Positions 44,387 to 52,718 of a stretch of DNA of 64,000 nucleotides are shown here, piece by piece (the stretch's first letter is position 1; every line of letters begins with the position of its first letter). The notes below the pieces were generated by a model. The model ran no database searches. It was not told the DNA's origin and was given only the letters and a program-made list of their open reading frames with translations. The DNA is taken from contig NZ_JBHTFQ010000005.1 of assembly GCF_042666235.1 (NCBI RefSeq), positions 124,001 to 188,000 on the forward strand, given 5' to 3'. This DNA comes from Halodurantibacterium daqingensis (GTDB lineage: Bacteria > Pseudomonadota > Alphaproteobacteria > Rhodobacterales > Rhodobacteraceae). The translations under genes and the position numbers were made by a program.

Positions 44387-44715
44387 GCCACCTCTCCCTG
44401 TACGAAAAAGTCCAGCGGGACACCCAGGCGTTCGAGGCCCGAGGTGAACGCCTCCGAGGGATCGATGATTCGAAGCGGCGCCTGATCCTGATCCCACTGC
44501 CGTTTGGTCGCAATCAGCACCTGCAGGCACAGCGCGCTGAGTTGCGAGACCCGTGCCGCATTCAGATCCAGCGGTGTCTCCCGCAGATGCTCCAGTGCCT
44601 CGGCAAGCTCGTCGGCCGCGTTCAGATCAAGCCGCTCCGGCAGATCGAGCAGCTTTGGCGGTCTTTGTTCTGCCGGTTCGATCGGCAGGGCAGAATCCTC
44701 TGTTGTGTCAGTCAT
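44383..44715 (-). CDS. STAS-domain protein at head of che operon
   Basis: 110 residues with a STAS fold (anti-sigma-antagonist-like): LLDLPERLDLNAADELAEAL, then LDLNAARVSQLSALCLQVLI with the Ser that is phosphorylated in SpoIIAA-type proteins, and a C-terminal LRIIDPSEAFTSGLERLG helix. The usual D-S-S phospho-site is changed to a QLS context. It is the first gene of the chemotaxis operon; comparable STAS genes head che clusters in other alphaproteobacteria. Its exact role is unknown. Confidence 0.82.
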   Translation of the reverse strand: MTDTTEDSALPIEPAEQRPPKLLDLPERLDLNAADELAEALEHLRETPLDLNAARVSQLSALCLQVLIATKRQWDQDQAPLRIIDPSEAFTSGLERLGVPLDFFVQGEVA

Positions 44716-44788
44716 GAGTCTGGCTGGCCTCCGGCGTTCGTTGAACCTCGCAGCGCGGCTGCGGTAAAAACGATCTACAGGACGGTCT

Positions 44789-44803
44789 TTAAGAAACAGT
44801 TAC
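44789..44803. promoter_or_regulatory. CtrA-like binding site upstream of che operon
   Basis: TTAA-N7-TTAC (TTAAGAAACAGTTAC) differs at one base from the CtrA consensus TTAA-N7-TTAA. It lies 74 bp before the first gene of the che operon. CtrA is known to activate motility and chemotaxis genes in Rhodobacterales, so the context fits. Confidence 0.45.
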
Positions 44804-44915
44804 ATCGCACGGGCAGGATGCCGCCGCGTTCACGACCGGGGCCAGATCCGGCGAAACGGGAAAAAGCGCACCTAACACTGAAGAAGAACGAAAAGGACTT
44901 TACCGACAAGGAACA

Positions 44916-44930
44916 CTAACGCTAGGCTAA
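44916..44930. repeat. CTAACG direct repeat upstream of ugpB
   Basis: CTAACG occurs at 44916-44921 and 44927-44932, an 11-bp period in which CTAA-N7-CTAA is embedded. It is 52 bp before the ugpB start. The 11-bp period resembles the layout of PhoB sites, though not their sequence (CTGTCAT), and the CTAA-N7-CTAA form resembles a weak CtrA site. Confidence 0.3.
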
Positions 44931-44983
44931 CGGAACATCGGCCGCCCGATGGCGCGGCTTTTGCAATTCTGGGGGGAAGTCCA

Positions 44984-46294
44984 GTGAAACACTACCTTCT
45001 TGCGACTGCGGTCGCATCCTTTATCGTGCCTGCGGGCGCTTCTTTCGCAGCAACCGACATCCAGTGGTGGCACGCTTTCAGCGGCCGCCTGGGCGAGCTT
45101 CTGGAAGCGCAGGTTGCCGACTTCAACGAGTCGCAGTCGGACTATCGCGTGATCGCCACGCACAAGGGCAACTATTCCGAGGCGCTGAATGCGGGTATCG
45201 CGGCGTTCCGTGCCGGTCAGCAGCCGCATCTTCTGCAGGTCTTCGAGGTCGGCACGGCGACGATGATGGGCGCGCGCGGCGCCATCAAGCCGGTCTTCGA
45301 AGTCATGGAAGAAAGCGGCTTGCCCTTCGACGAATCGGCCTATCTTCCGGCCGTGACCGGTTACTACACCACCGTGGACGGGCAGATGCTGTCCTTCCCC
45401 TACAACTCGTCCACACCGGTCATGTATGTCAATCTGGACAAGTTGGCCGAGGCGGGCATCGATGCGGACGTCGATCTGACCACCTGGAGCCAGGTGGACG
45501 AGGTGCTCACGCAGCTGCGCGACGCGGGCGTCAGCTGCCCCTTTACCACGTCCTGGCAAAGCTGGGTTCATCTTGAAACGCTTTCGGCCCGCCACGATCA
45601 GCCGTTTGCGACGCAGGAAAACGGCTTTGCCGGCTTTGACACCGAACTGGTATTCAATGGCCCCGTGCAGGTTGCCCATATCGAGATGCTGGGCGAATGG
45701 GCGCGCGACGGTCGCTTTACCTATGCCGGTCGCCGCAACGAGGCCGGGGCAAACTTCCGCGCCGGTGAATGCGCCATCTTCACCGAAAGCTCGGCAGGTT
45801 ATGCCGGGGTGAAGGCCGAAGCTGATTTCGACTTTGATATCCGCCCGCTGCCCTACTGGGACAATGTGGAAGGCGCGCCGCTCAACACGATCATCGGGGG
45901 TGCCTCGGTCTGGGTGATGGCCGGCAAGAGCGATGACGAATATCGCGGCGTTGCGGCCTTCCTGAACTACCTCTCGTCGCCGGAAGTGCAGGCGCAGTGG
46001 CACCAGGATACGGGCTATCTGCCGATCACCCAGGCCGCTTATGACCTGACCCGTGAACAGGGCTTCTATGACGAGAACCCGGGCACCGAAGTGGCCGTGG
46101 AGCAGATGACGGCGCAAGAGCCGACCGGCAACTCGAAAGGCCTGCGTCTGGGCAGCTTCGACCAGATCCGCACGATCATCGACGAAGAGCTGGAAGGCGT
46201 CTGGGCCGGCAACAAGACTGCCCAGCAAGCGCTTGATACGGCTGTGGAGCGTGGCAACCCGCTCCTGCGTCGGTTCGAGCAGGCGAACCGCTAG
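44984..46294 (+). CDS. ugpB: sn-glycerol-3-phosphate ABC transporter substrate-binding protein
   Basis: 436 residues with a signal peptide (LLATAVASFIVPAGASFA). UgpB-specific segments follow: IQWWHAFSGRLGELLEAQVA, YKG-like THKGNYSEALNAGIAAFRA, PFTTSWQSWVHLETLSARH and GASVWVMAG. The GTG at 44984 has GGGGGGAAG upstream. It starts a four-gene ugpBAEC operon divergent from the che operon. It binds glycerol-3-phosphate or glycerophosphodiesters in the periplasm. Confidence 0.93.
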   Translation: MKHYLLATAVASFIVPAGASFAATDIQWWHAFSGRLGELLEAQVADFNESQSDYRVIATHKGNYSEALNAGIAAFRAGQQPHLLQVFEVGTATMMGARGAIKPVFEVMEESGLPFDESAYLPAVTGYYTTVDGQMLSFPYNSSTPVMYVNLDKLAEAGIDADVDLTTWSQVDEVLTQLRDAGVSCPFTTSWQSWVHLETLSARHDQPFATQENGFAGFDTELVFNGPVQVAHIEMLGEWARDGRFTYAGRRNEAGANFRAGECAIFTESSAGYAGVKAEADFDFDIRPLPYWDNVEGAPLNTIIGGASVWVMAGKSDDEYRGVAAFLNYLSSPEVQAQWHQDTGYLPITQAAYDLTREQGFYDENPGTEVAVEQMTAQEPTGNSKGLRLGSFDQIRTIIDEELEGVWAGNKTAQQALDTAVERGNPLLRRFEQANR

Positions 46295-46372
46295 GGGCCT
46301 GGTCCGGTCGGGGCGCCGCCGCGCGCCCCGATCGCGCTTCGCTTCGGCGAAGCCCGAGTTTCAAGGACAAGC

Positions 46373-47254
46373 ATGGAAAAGCGCGTCACCTTCAAGGGCT
46401 GGAAGCTGCCCCTGCTGCTGCTGGCACCACAGATCATCGTCACGGCGATCTTCTTTTTCTGGCCTGCGGGACAGGCGATCTGGCAGTCGCTGTTCATCCC
46501 CGACCCGTTCGGCCTGTCGATGCAGTATGTCGGGCTGGGCAATTTCGAATATCTGCTGCAGGACCGCTATTACCGCGCGGCCTTCGTCACGACCGCGATC
46601 TTCTCGATCTCGGTCACGGTGGTGACAATGGTGGTGGCGCTGCTGCTGGCCGTGATGGCGGACCGGCTGATCAAGGGCTCCGGCACCTACCGGACACTGC
46701 TGATCTGGCCCTATGCCGTGGCGCCGGCGGTCGCGGGCGTGCTGTGGATGTTCATGTTCAACACCCGCGTCGGCGTGGTGACCTGGTATCTGGGTCAGAT
46801 GGGCTACAGCTGGAACCACGTGCTGAATCAGAACGAGGCGATGACGCTGGTGGTGATTGCCTCGGCCTGGGGACGGATCAGCTATAACTTCCTGTTCTTC
46901 CTGGCCGGCCTTCAGGCGATCCCGCGTTCGGTGATCGAGGCCGCGGCGATCGACGGCGCCCGGTTCTGGACCCGGTTCCGTACCATCGTCCTGCCGCTTC
47001 TGTCGCCGGTGACGTTCTTCCTGCTGGTGGTGAACATCATCTATGCCTTCTTCGAGACCTTCGGCGTGATCCACACGATCACCGGCGGCGGCCCCCAGCA
47101 GGCAACCACGACGCTGGTGTACAAGGTCTATGCCGACGGGTTCGTCGGGCAGGATCTTGGTTCCTCGGCGGCGCAGTCGGTCATCCTGCTGGTTCTGGTG
47201 GCGATCCTGACAGTGATCCAGTTCAAATACATCGAACGCAAGGTGCATTACTGA
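46373..47254 (+). CDS. ugpA: sn-glycerol-3-phosphate ABC transporter permease UgpA
   Basis: The 293-residue permease has six helices, starting with LPLLLLAPQIIVTAIFFFWP. The EAA loop is at about residues 180-205 (VIEAAAIDGARFWTRFRTIV), and FETFGVIHTITGGGPQQAT is UgpA-typical. Its stop codon shares a base with the ugpE start. Confidence 0.93.
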   Translation: MEKRVTFKGWKLPLLLLAPQIIVTAIFFFWPAGQAIWQSLFIPDPFGLSMQYVGLGNFEYLLQDRYYRAAFVTTAIFSISVTVVTMVVALLLAVMADRLIKGSGTYRTLLIWPYAVAPAVAGVLWMFMFNTRVGVVTWYLGQMGYSWNHVLNQNEAMTLVVIASAWGRISYNFLFFLAGLQAIPRSVIEAAAIDGARFWTRFRTIVLPLLSPVTFFLLVVNIIYAFFETFGVIHTITGGGPQQATTTLVYKVYADGFVGQDLGSSAAQSVILLVLVAILTVIQFKYIERKVHY

Positions 47255-48099
47255 TGGCGGGCATGGTTGAAAAACGCGGGCTCGGCCACTGGATGACGCA
47301 TGCCGGGCTGATCCTCGGGGTTCTGGTCATCTGCTTCCCGATCTGGCTGGCCTTCGTGGCCTCGACGGTTTCCCAGCCCGAAATCGTGCGGCCGCCGATG
47401 CCGCTCTTGCCTGGGGACCGGTTGATCGAGAACTACAGCAAGGCACTGTTTTCCGGCGTGAACGCGCCGGTCTGGCTGATGCTGTTCAACTCGGGGGTGA
47501 TGGCGCTGGGGATCACCTTCGGCAAGATCGTGATCTCGCTGCTTTCGGCCTTCGCCATCGTCTATTTCCGGTTTCCGGGGCGCAAGCTGTTCTTCTGGCT
47601 GATCTTCCTGACGCTGATGCTGCCGGTCGAGGTGCGGATCGTTCCCACCTACGAGGTGATCGCGGGGCTCGGGCTCCTGAACAGTTACACCGGGCTGATC
47701 CTGCCGCTGGTGGCCTCGGCGACGGCGACCTTCCTGTTCCGGCAGTTCTTTCTGACCGTGCCCGACGAACTGGCCGAGGCTGCCCGCGTCGACGGAGCCG
47801 GGCCGATGCGGTTCTTCTTCGACATCCTCCTGCCGATGAGCCGCACCAACATCGCCGCGTTGTTCGTGATCCTGTTCATCTATGGCTGGAACCAGTATCT
47901 CTGGCCGCTTCTGATCACGACCGACCCCAGCATGAACACCGTGGTCATGGGGATCCGGCAGATGTTCCCCTCGGGCGATGACATCGCCGACTGGCCGGTC
48001 ATCATGGCCACGTCGATCCTTGCAATGCTGCCGCCGGTGATGGTGGTAATCCTGATGCAGAACCTCTTCGTGAGGGGTCTGGTAGAAAGCGACAAGTAA
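47254..48099 (+). CDS. ugpE: sn-glycerol-3-phosphate ABC transporter permease UgpE
   Basis: 281 residues and six helices. LAEAARVDGAGPMRFFFDIL is the EAA loop (about 170-190), and NQYLWPLLITTDPSMNTVVM near the C-terminus is characteristic of UgpE. Start and stop overlap both neighbours by one base. ATG at the fourth codon is an alternative start. Confidence 0.93.
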   Translation: MAGMVEKRGLGHWMTHAGLILGVLVICFPIWLAFVASTVSQPEIVRPPMPLLPGDRLIENYSKALFSGVNAPVWLMLFNSGVMALGITFGKIVISLLSAFAIVYFRFPGRKLFFWLIFLTLMLPVEVRIVPTYEVIAGLGLLNSYTGLILPLVASATATFLFRQFFLTVPDELAEAARVDGAGPMRFFFDILLPMSRTNIAALFVILFIYGWNQYLWPLLITTDPSMNTVVMGIRQMFPSGDDIADWPVIMATSILAMLPPVMVVILMQNLFVRGLVESDK

Positions 48100-49109
48100 T
48101 GGCAACCCTCACCCTTGATAATGTGCGCAAGAACTACGGTCAGACCGAGGTTATTCACGGAGTGTCGATCGATGTGACCGACGGGGAGTTCATCGTGATC
48201 GTCGGGCCCTCCGGCTGCGGCAAGTCAACCTTGCTGCGTATGGTCGCGGGACTTGAAACCATCACCTCGGGCGATGTGCGCATCGGTCCGGACCGGGTGA
48301 ACGACCGCGAGCCGATGGACCGCAACATTGCCATGGTGTTCCAGAACTACGCGCTCTATCCGCATATGAGCGTCTATGACAACATGGCCTATGGTCTCAA
48401 GATCGCCGGCACGCCCAGGGACGAGATCGCGGCGCGGGTGGCCACTGCGGCGCGGATGTTACAGCTGGAACCCTATCTGCAGCGCCGCCCGCGCGAACTG
48501 TCCGGGGGGCAACGCCAGCGGGTTGCGATGGGCCGCGCGATCGTGCGCAAGCCGGCGGTGTTCCTGTTCGACGAACCCCTGTCAAACCTGGATGCCAAAC
48601 TGCGGGTGCAGATGCGTCTGGAAATCAAGGCCTTGCAGCGCGATCTTGGCGTGACTTCGCTTTATGTCACGCACGATCAGGTCGAGGCGATGACGCTGGC
48701 CGACCGGATGATCGTGATGAACGCGGGCGTGGCCGAACAGATCGGCGCGCCCCTTGAGGTCTATGCCGATCCGGCCACGACCTTTGTCGCGGGCTTCATC
48801 GGCTCACCGCCGATGAACTTCCTGCCCGGCGGCAGCCTTGGCCTGAATGCCCCCACCGCAGGCATCCGCCCCGAGCAGCTGCGCCGTGCCGAAGGGGATG
48901 ATGTCCGCTTGTCGGCAACCGTTCGTTACGCCGAGGCGCTTGGCGCTGAATCCTTGGTCCACATGGTCACCGACGAGGGGACGCAGATCTGCCTGCGTCA
49001 GGATGGGCGTGCCGCCCCCCCGTCCTTGGGAGAGCGGCTGTCGCTGGCCTTTGATCCGTCGGATCTGTGCCTGTTCGACGAAGGCGGCACCCGTCTGCGC
49101 CGGATCTGA
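48099..49109 (+). CDS. ugpC: sn-glycerol-3-phosphate ABC transporter ATP-binding protein
   Basis: A 336-residue MalK-type ATPase: GPSGCGKSTLLRMVAG, VFQNYALYPHMSVYDNMAYG, LSGGQRQRVAMGRAI, LFDEPLSNLDAKLR and THDQVEAMTLADR. A TOBE domain follows (about 240-336). Its start uses the last base of the ugpE stop. It converges with a chemoreceptor gene 6 bp away, with no obvious terminator between. Confidence 0.93.
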   Translation: MATLTLDNVRKNYGQTEVIHGVSIDVTDGEFIVIVGPSGCGKSTLLRMVAGLETITSGDVRIGPDRVNDREPMDRNIAMVFQNYALYPHMSVYDNMAYGLKIAGTPRDEIAARVATAARMLQLEPYLQRRPRELSGGQRQRVAMGRAIVRKPAVFLFDEPLSNLDAKLRVQMRLEIKALQRDLGVTSLYVTHDQVEAMTLADRMIVMNAGVAEQIGAPLEVYADPATTFVAGFIGSPPMNFLPGGSLGLNAPTAGIRPEQLRRAEGDDVRLSATVRYAEALGAESLVHMVTDEGTQICLRQDGRAAPPSLGERLSLAFDPSDLCLFDEGGTRLRRI

Positions 49110-49115
49110 GGGCAG

Positions 49116-51020
49116 TCAGAACTCTTCCCAACCGCCGCCGCCCCCGGCGGCCTTGGCGCGGCGTGGCGCGCTCGGGCGGTCGGGTTCGGGCGGCCGCGGA
49201 CGGGGCGCGGTCGCGGTCGCGGAGCGTGGCGTTGCCCGCGCGCTCCCCATTGTCCGGAAGCCCGAGAGGGCTTGGGTCAGTTGCTCGGCTTCGCTCATCA
49301 GGGAGCTGGCCGCGGCGGTGGATTCCTCGGCCACGGCCGCATTCTGCTGGGTCACGACATCGATCTGATTGATCCCGGTGTTGATCTCGGCCAAGCCCTT
49401 GGCCTGTTCGGTGGCTGCGGCAGCGATTTCGGAGACGAGGGCCGACACCTCCGAAACCCGACCCAGAATATCCTCGAGGCTCTCGCCCGTCCGGCTGACC
49501 AGGGCGCTGCCCTCGGCAACCTGTTGCGAGCTTTCCGAGATAAGCGCCTTGATCTCCTTGGCCGAGCCCGATGCACGCTGTGCCAGCGCCCGCACTTCCG
49601 AGGCGACCACGGCAAAACCGCGCCCTGCCTCACCGGCGCGCGCAGCCTCGACGCCGGCGTTGAGGGCCAGCAGGTTGGTCTGGAAGCTGATATCATCGAT
49701 AACACCGATGATGCGCGTGATCTGCTCCGAACTTTTTTCGATCTGCCGCATCGCGCTGACCGCCTCGCGCACGACCGAGCGCCCCACCTCGGCCTGGCCG
49801 CGGTTTTCGGTGGTTGCCCGATCGGCCTGCGAGGCCTTGCCAGCAGTGGCGCGAACGCTTTCGGTCAGCTGGTTGAGAGCGGCGGCCGATTGTTCGAGCG
49901 TCGCCGCCTGGGTTTCGGCCCGGCTGGAAAGATCTTGCGCAACCTGGGCGATTTCCCCCGCACCGCTCCGAACGCCCTGCGCGCTTTCGGTGATGCTGGT
50001 CACCATGTCGTTCAGGCTTTCTGCCAGCGCATTGAACGTGGCACGAAGCTGTTCATAGTCGGCCGGGAAGGGATCGGACGGATGGCTTTCGATGCGGCCG
50101 GTGAGATCGCCCCGGGCAAGCCGCTCCAGCGCCGCCGTGAGGTCGCGCACCACGCGTTCCTGCTCATGCTGGCGGGTGCTGGCGTGCTGCGCAAGCCGAT
50201 CCGCCTCGGCAAGCTGATCGCGGAAACGTTCGAGGTTTCGGGCGATCGCCCCGATTTCATCCGGATGGTCTGTTGCCGGCACATCCGTGTCGTAGCGCTT
50301 GGCGGCGATCGATGTGATGGCCGAACCGAGCGCACGCAGGGGCGAGGTGAGGTGCTTGACCGCAAACCACGCCAAGGCGGAAGCCAGAACCACAAAGACC
50401 AGCGACAGTGCCGTGGCAGCAATGAACGACTCCCGGAGCGCCGCATCCACGCTGGCACGGGACACGCCCACATAGAAGATGCCCCGCACCTCGCCCGCGG
50501 GATTCATGATCGGCTCGTAGATCGTTATGTAATCCGTCCCGAGGATCGTGGCCTGTCCGCGGAAGGTCTCGCCCCGCAGCATGACGGGATGTACCGCGCC
50601 ATTCTTGCCCAGCACCGTCCCCACCGCGCGGCTGCCATCGGCGGCCTTGATGTTCGTGGTCAGCCGCACGAACTCGCCCTGCGCGGAATCCCATCCGAAC
50701 AGGGTTGCCGTGGTGCCTGTATTCTGTCCGACAAGGTCGATCAGTTCATGCGAGGCGAATTCGGGCAACTCCTCCCAGATCACATCTGCAAGCGAGCCAT
50801 CCGGAGTGATGCGAAAGCTGAGCCCGTCGAGATTCTGGCTCATCATGGTGGCAAGAACACGAAGAGACATCTGCTGGATTTCCAGCGTCTTGTCCAGAAG
50901 CTGGTCCCGCTGGGTGCGTTCGAGGATCATGGTGAGGGCCCCTGCCACGAGCAGGATCAGCACCGATATCATCGCGACAAGTTTCTGCGCGAGGGAAACG
51001 GAGGTTGCGAGTCGCTTCAT
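49116..51020 (-). CDS. Methyl-accepting chemotaxis protein with Cache sensor and CheR-tether tail
   Basis: 634 residues. A helix at about 14-34 is followed by a periplasmic single-Cache-like sensor (about 35-200; GTDYITIYEPIMNPAGEVRGIFYVG is typical of Cache_3/Cache_2 domains), a second helix (about 202-224), HAMP (about 225-280), and a signalling domain with the tip DDISFQTNLLALNAGVEAAR. It ends in GWEEF, a WxxF pentapeptide that may dock CheR. The signalling half is nearly the same as that of the receptor at 31847-34033, so the two may be paralogues with swapped sensors. Confidence 0.92.
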   Translation of the reverse strand: MKRLATSVSLAQKLVAMISVLILLVAGALTMILERTQRDQLLDKTLEIQQMSLRVLATMMSQNLDGLSFRITPDGSLADVIWEELPEFASHELIDLVGQNTGTTATLFGWDSAQGEFVRLTTNIKAADGSRAVGTVLGKNGAVHPVMLRGETFRGQATILGTDYITIYEPIMNPAGEVRGIFYVGVSRASVDAALRESFIAATALSLVFVVLASALAWFAVKHLTSPLRALGSAITSIAAKRYDTDVPATDHPDEIGAIARNLERFRDQLAEADRLAQHASTRQHEQERVVRDLTAALERLARGDLTGRIESHPSDPFPADYEQLRATFNALAESLNDMVTSITESAQGVRSGAGEIAQVAQDLSSRAETQAATLEQSAAALNQLTESVRATAGKASQADRATTENRGQAEVGRSVVREAVSAMRQIEKSSEQITRIIGVIDDISFQTNLLALNAGVEAARAGEAGRGFAVVASEVRALAQRASGSAKEIKALISESSQQVAEGSALVSRTGESLEDILGRVSEVSALVSEIAAAATEQAKGLAEINTGINQIDVVTQQNAAVAEESTAAASSLMSEAEQLTQALSGFRTMGSARATPRSATATAPRPRPPEPDRPSAPRRAKAAGGGGGWEEF

Positions 51021-51157
51021 TGAAAACTCCGGGACAGGAACGAAGGAAACTGCCGCGACGCTAGGACTAAAAGGTGCATGAATGGTTACCGTCGCGCGGA
51101 ACCGCCACCTGCAAGGGTGGTTACGTTGCGGAACGCACCCGCGAGAGGAGCCGTCCC

Positions 51158-51961
51158 GTGTTCATCCGGCAAAATCAGGCAGAGCGTGCGGCCCGCATCG
51201 CGGCGAAGGCCCACGCCCATCAGCGGGACAAGCTGGGAAATCCGTTCCTGACCCATTGTCAGCGGGTGGCGCGGACTGTCGCCGGCCGGGGCGCCGAGGC
51301 GCAGGCGGTGGCGCTTCTGCATGATGTGATCGAAAAGGCGCCGGAGTGGGACGCGCGAGCTCTCGTGCAGGCGGGGATCAGCCGCCGAATCGTGGCGGCA
51401 GTTGCCGCGATGACGCGACGCCCTGGCGAAAGCGACGCGGATCTGGTGGCGCGCGCTGCCGCCAATCCGCTGGCGCGGCCTGTAAAGCGTGCGGATCTGC
51501 GTGACAACCTTGCCCAGATGCAGGCGCTGGGGCAAAGCGGTGCGCGATATGCCCAAGGGTTGCGCGAACTGGACCGCATTGCGCCCAAGACCGGCCTTCG
51601 GTCCCCGACGGGCGGAACAGACGCCGCCGCCACGGGTTCTCCCTTGATGAAACCCAAAGGTCACCATACGCAGGTGACCCTACCAGGAAAGGCATTCAGG
51701 ATGGTCTTCAGACTGTTCCGGGGCAAGCTACCCCTTCTGGCCCTGTTCGGGCTTGGTTACATGGCGTCGCGCCATCTGCAGCAAGCTGCGCAGAATCCGG
51801 TGTTTTCAGGGCAGGACGGGGGTCAGGATGCCACGACCCATGCCAAGGAAGTCCGACCGGCGGGCACGGCCAACATGAAGAACCCGCCCAAGAAATGGGA
51901 CAAGGTGGACGAAGCCGCCGACGAGAGCTTTCCGGCCAGCGATCCGCCGGCAAACTACTGA
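51158..51961 (+). CDS. SpoT/MESH1-like HD-domain protein fused to a membrane helix and acidic tail
   Basis: 267 residues. An HD hydrolase-like domain spans about 10-150: AHAHQRDKLGNPFLTHCQRVA, ALLHDVIEKAPEW and VKRADLRDNLAQM match the metal-binding pattern of (p)ppGpp hydrolases (H, HD, then the ADRLHN-like motif). A linker and a hydrophobic stretch follow (LPLLALFGLGYMASRHL, about 195-213). The C-terminus is KVDEAADESFPASDPP, a tail known from small alphaproteobacterial proteins. The GTG at 51158 has GAGGAG 7 bp upstream; ATG at 51074 is a longer alternative. The substrate is unproven. Confidence 0.72.
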   Translation: MFIRQNQAERAARIAAKAHAHQRDKLGNPFLTHCQRVARTVAGRGAEAQAVALLHDVIEKAPEWDARALVQAGISRRIVAAVAAMTRRPGESDADLVARAAANPLARPVKRADLRDNLAQMQALGQSGARYAQGLRELDRIAPKTGLRSPTGGTDAAATGSPLMKPKGHHTQVTLPGKAFRMVFRLFRGKLPLLALFGLGYMASRHLQQAAQNPVFSGQDGGQDATTHAKEVRPAGTANMKNPPKKWDKVDEAADESFPASDPPANY

Positions 51962-52124
51962 ACCCCGCGCGCGCAGCTCCGGGCGCCCGACGGTTTCCCG
52001 GTTGTGCGTCCGGCGCGCGAACGCCTGATCAGGCGACACATGGCAACCCGATGTCGTCAGCGTGACTGGCGCCCTTGGGGTGTCCTGCGCTATCACCATC
52101 GGGCCGCTTCTGCGCTGGGGCCCG

Positions 52125-52718
52125 ATGGACACTTATCTCGATCCGTTTCTCGGCAATCCTGCCGTGTTGTTCGCGCTGCTGTTTCTGGGCACATTCGTGC
52201 TTGAGGAGGCGGCAATCCTGTCCGGCGCCGCCTTGGCTGCCGCCGGGGAAATGTCGGCCGCAGTTGCCTTTTCAGCCCTGGGACTTGGCATGATCGTCAG
52301 CGACTGGGCGCTTTTCGCCATAGGTGCCGCGGCGGGACGCAGCCGATGGCTGCGCCAGCGCATCGGCGAGGCCAATATCGCCCGCGGGCGCCGCCTTCTG
52401 GGCCGCGGCGTCGTCGCTGCCGGATTCACCGCGCGCCTTGTGCCCTGGCTTCTGTTTCCGGTCTTCGTGGCAAGCGGGTTCCTTGGCGTGCGCTTCGTCA
52501 CCTTCGCGGGGGTCAACGCCCTGATCGCGGCAGTCTATGTCGCCATCCTGTTCTTCGGCATCTATGGGTTCAATCTGGTCCTGTTCGAGATGTTCGCAGG
52601 CTGGGGCTGGCTTGCCGTCGTTGCCTGTGCCGCAGCATTATTCCACTTCAGCCGTCTGGTGGCGCGGCGGTTCCGGGCGCGCGAGGCGGCGCGGGCCGCG
52701 GCCGCTCAGCGTGACTGA
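52125..52718 (+). CDS. DedA/VTT-family membrane protein
   Basis: 197 residues with four to five hydrophobic segments. FLGTFVLEEAAILSGAALAAAGEMS is the re-entrant helix with acidic residues, and GFTARLVPWLLFPVFVASGFLG carries the conserved Arg, both as in DedA/SNARE-associated-like proteins. DedA proteins are linked to lipid-carrier or phospholipid transport. The ATG at 52125 is used; upstream in-frame GTG codons would give a non-membrane lead. Its 3' end overlaps the convergent hydrolase by 13 bp. Confidence 0.8.
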   Translation: MDTYLDPFLGNPAVLFALLFLGTFVLEEAAILSGAALAAAGEMSAAVAFSALGLGMIVSDWALFAIGAAAGRSRWLRQRIGEANIARGRRLLGRGVVAAGFTARLVPWLLFPVFVASGFLGVRFVTFAGVNALIAAVYVAILFFGIYGFNLVLFEMFAGWGWLAVVACAAALFHFSRLVARRFRAREAARAAAAQRD

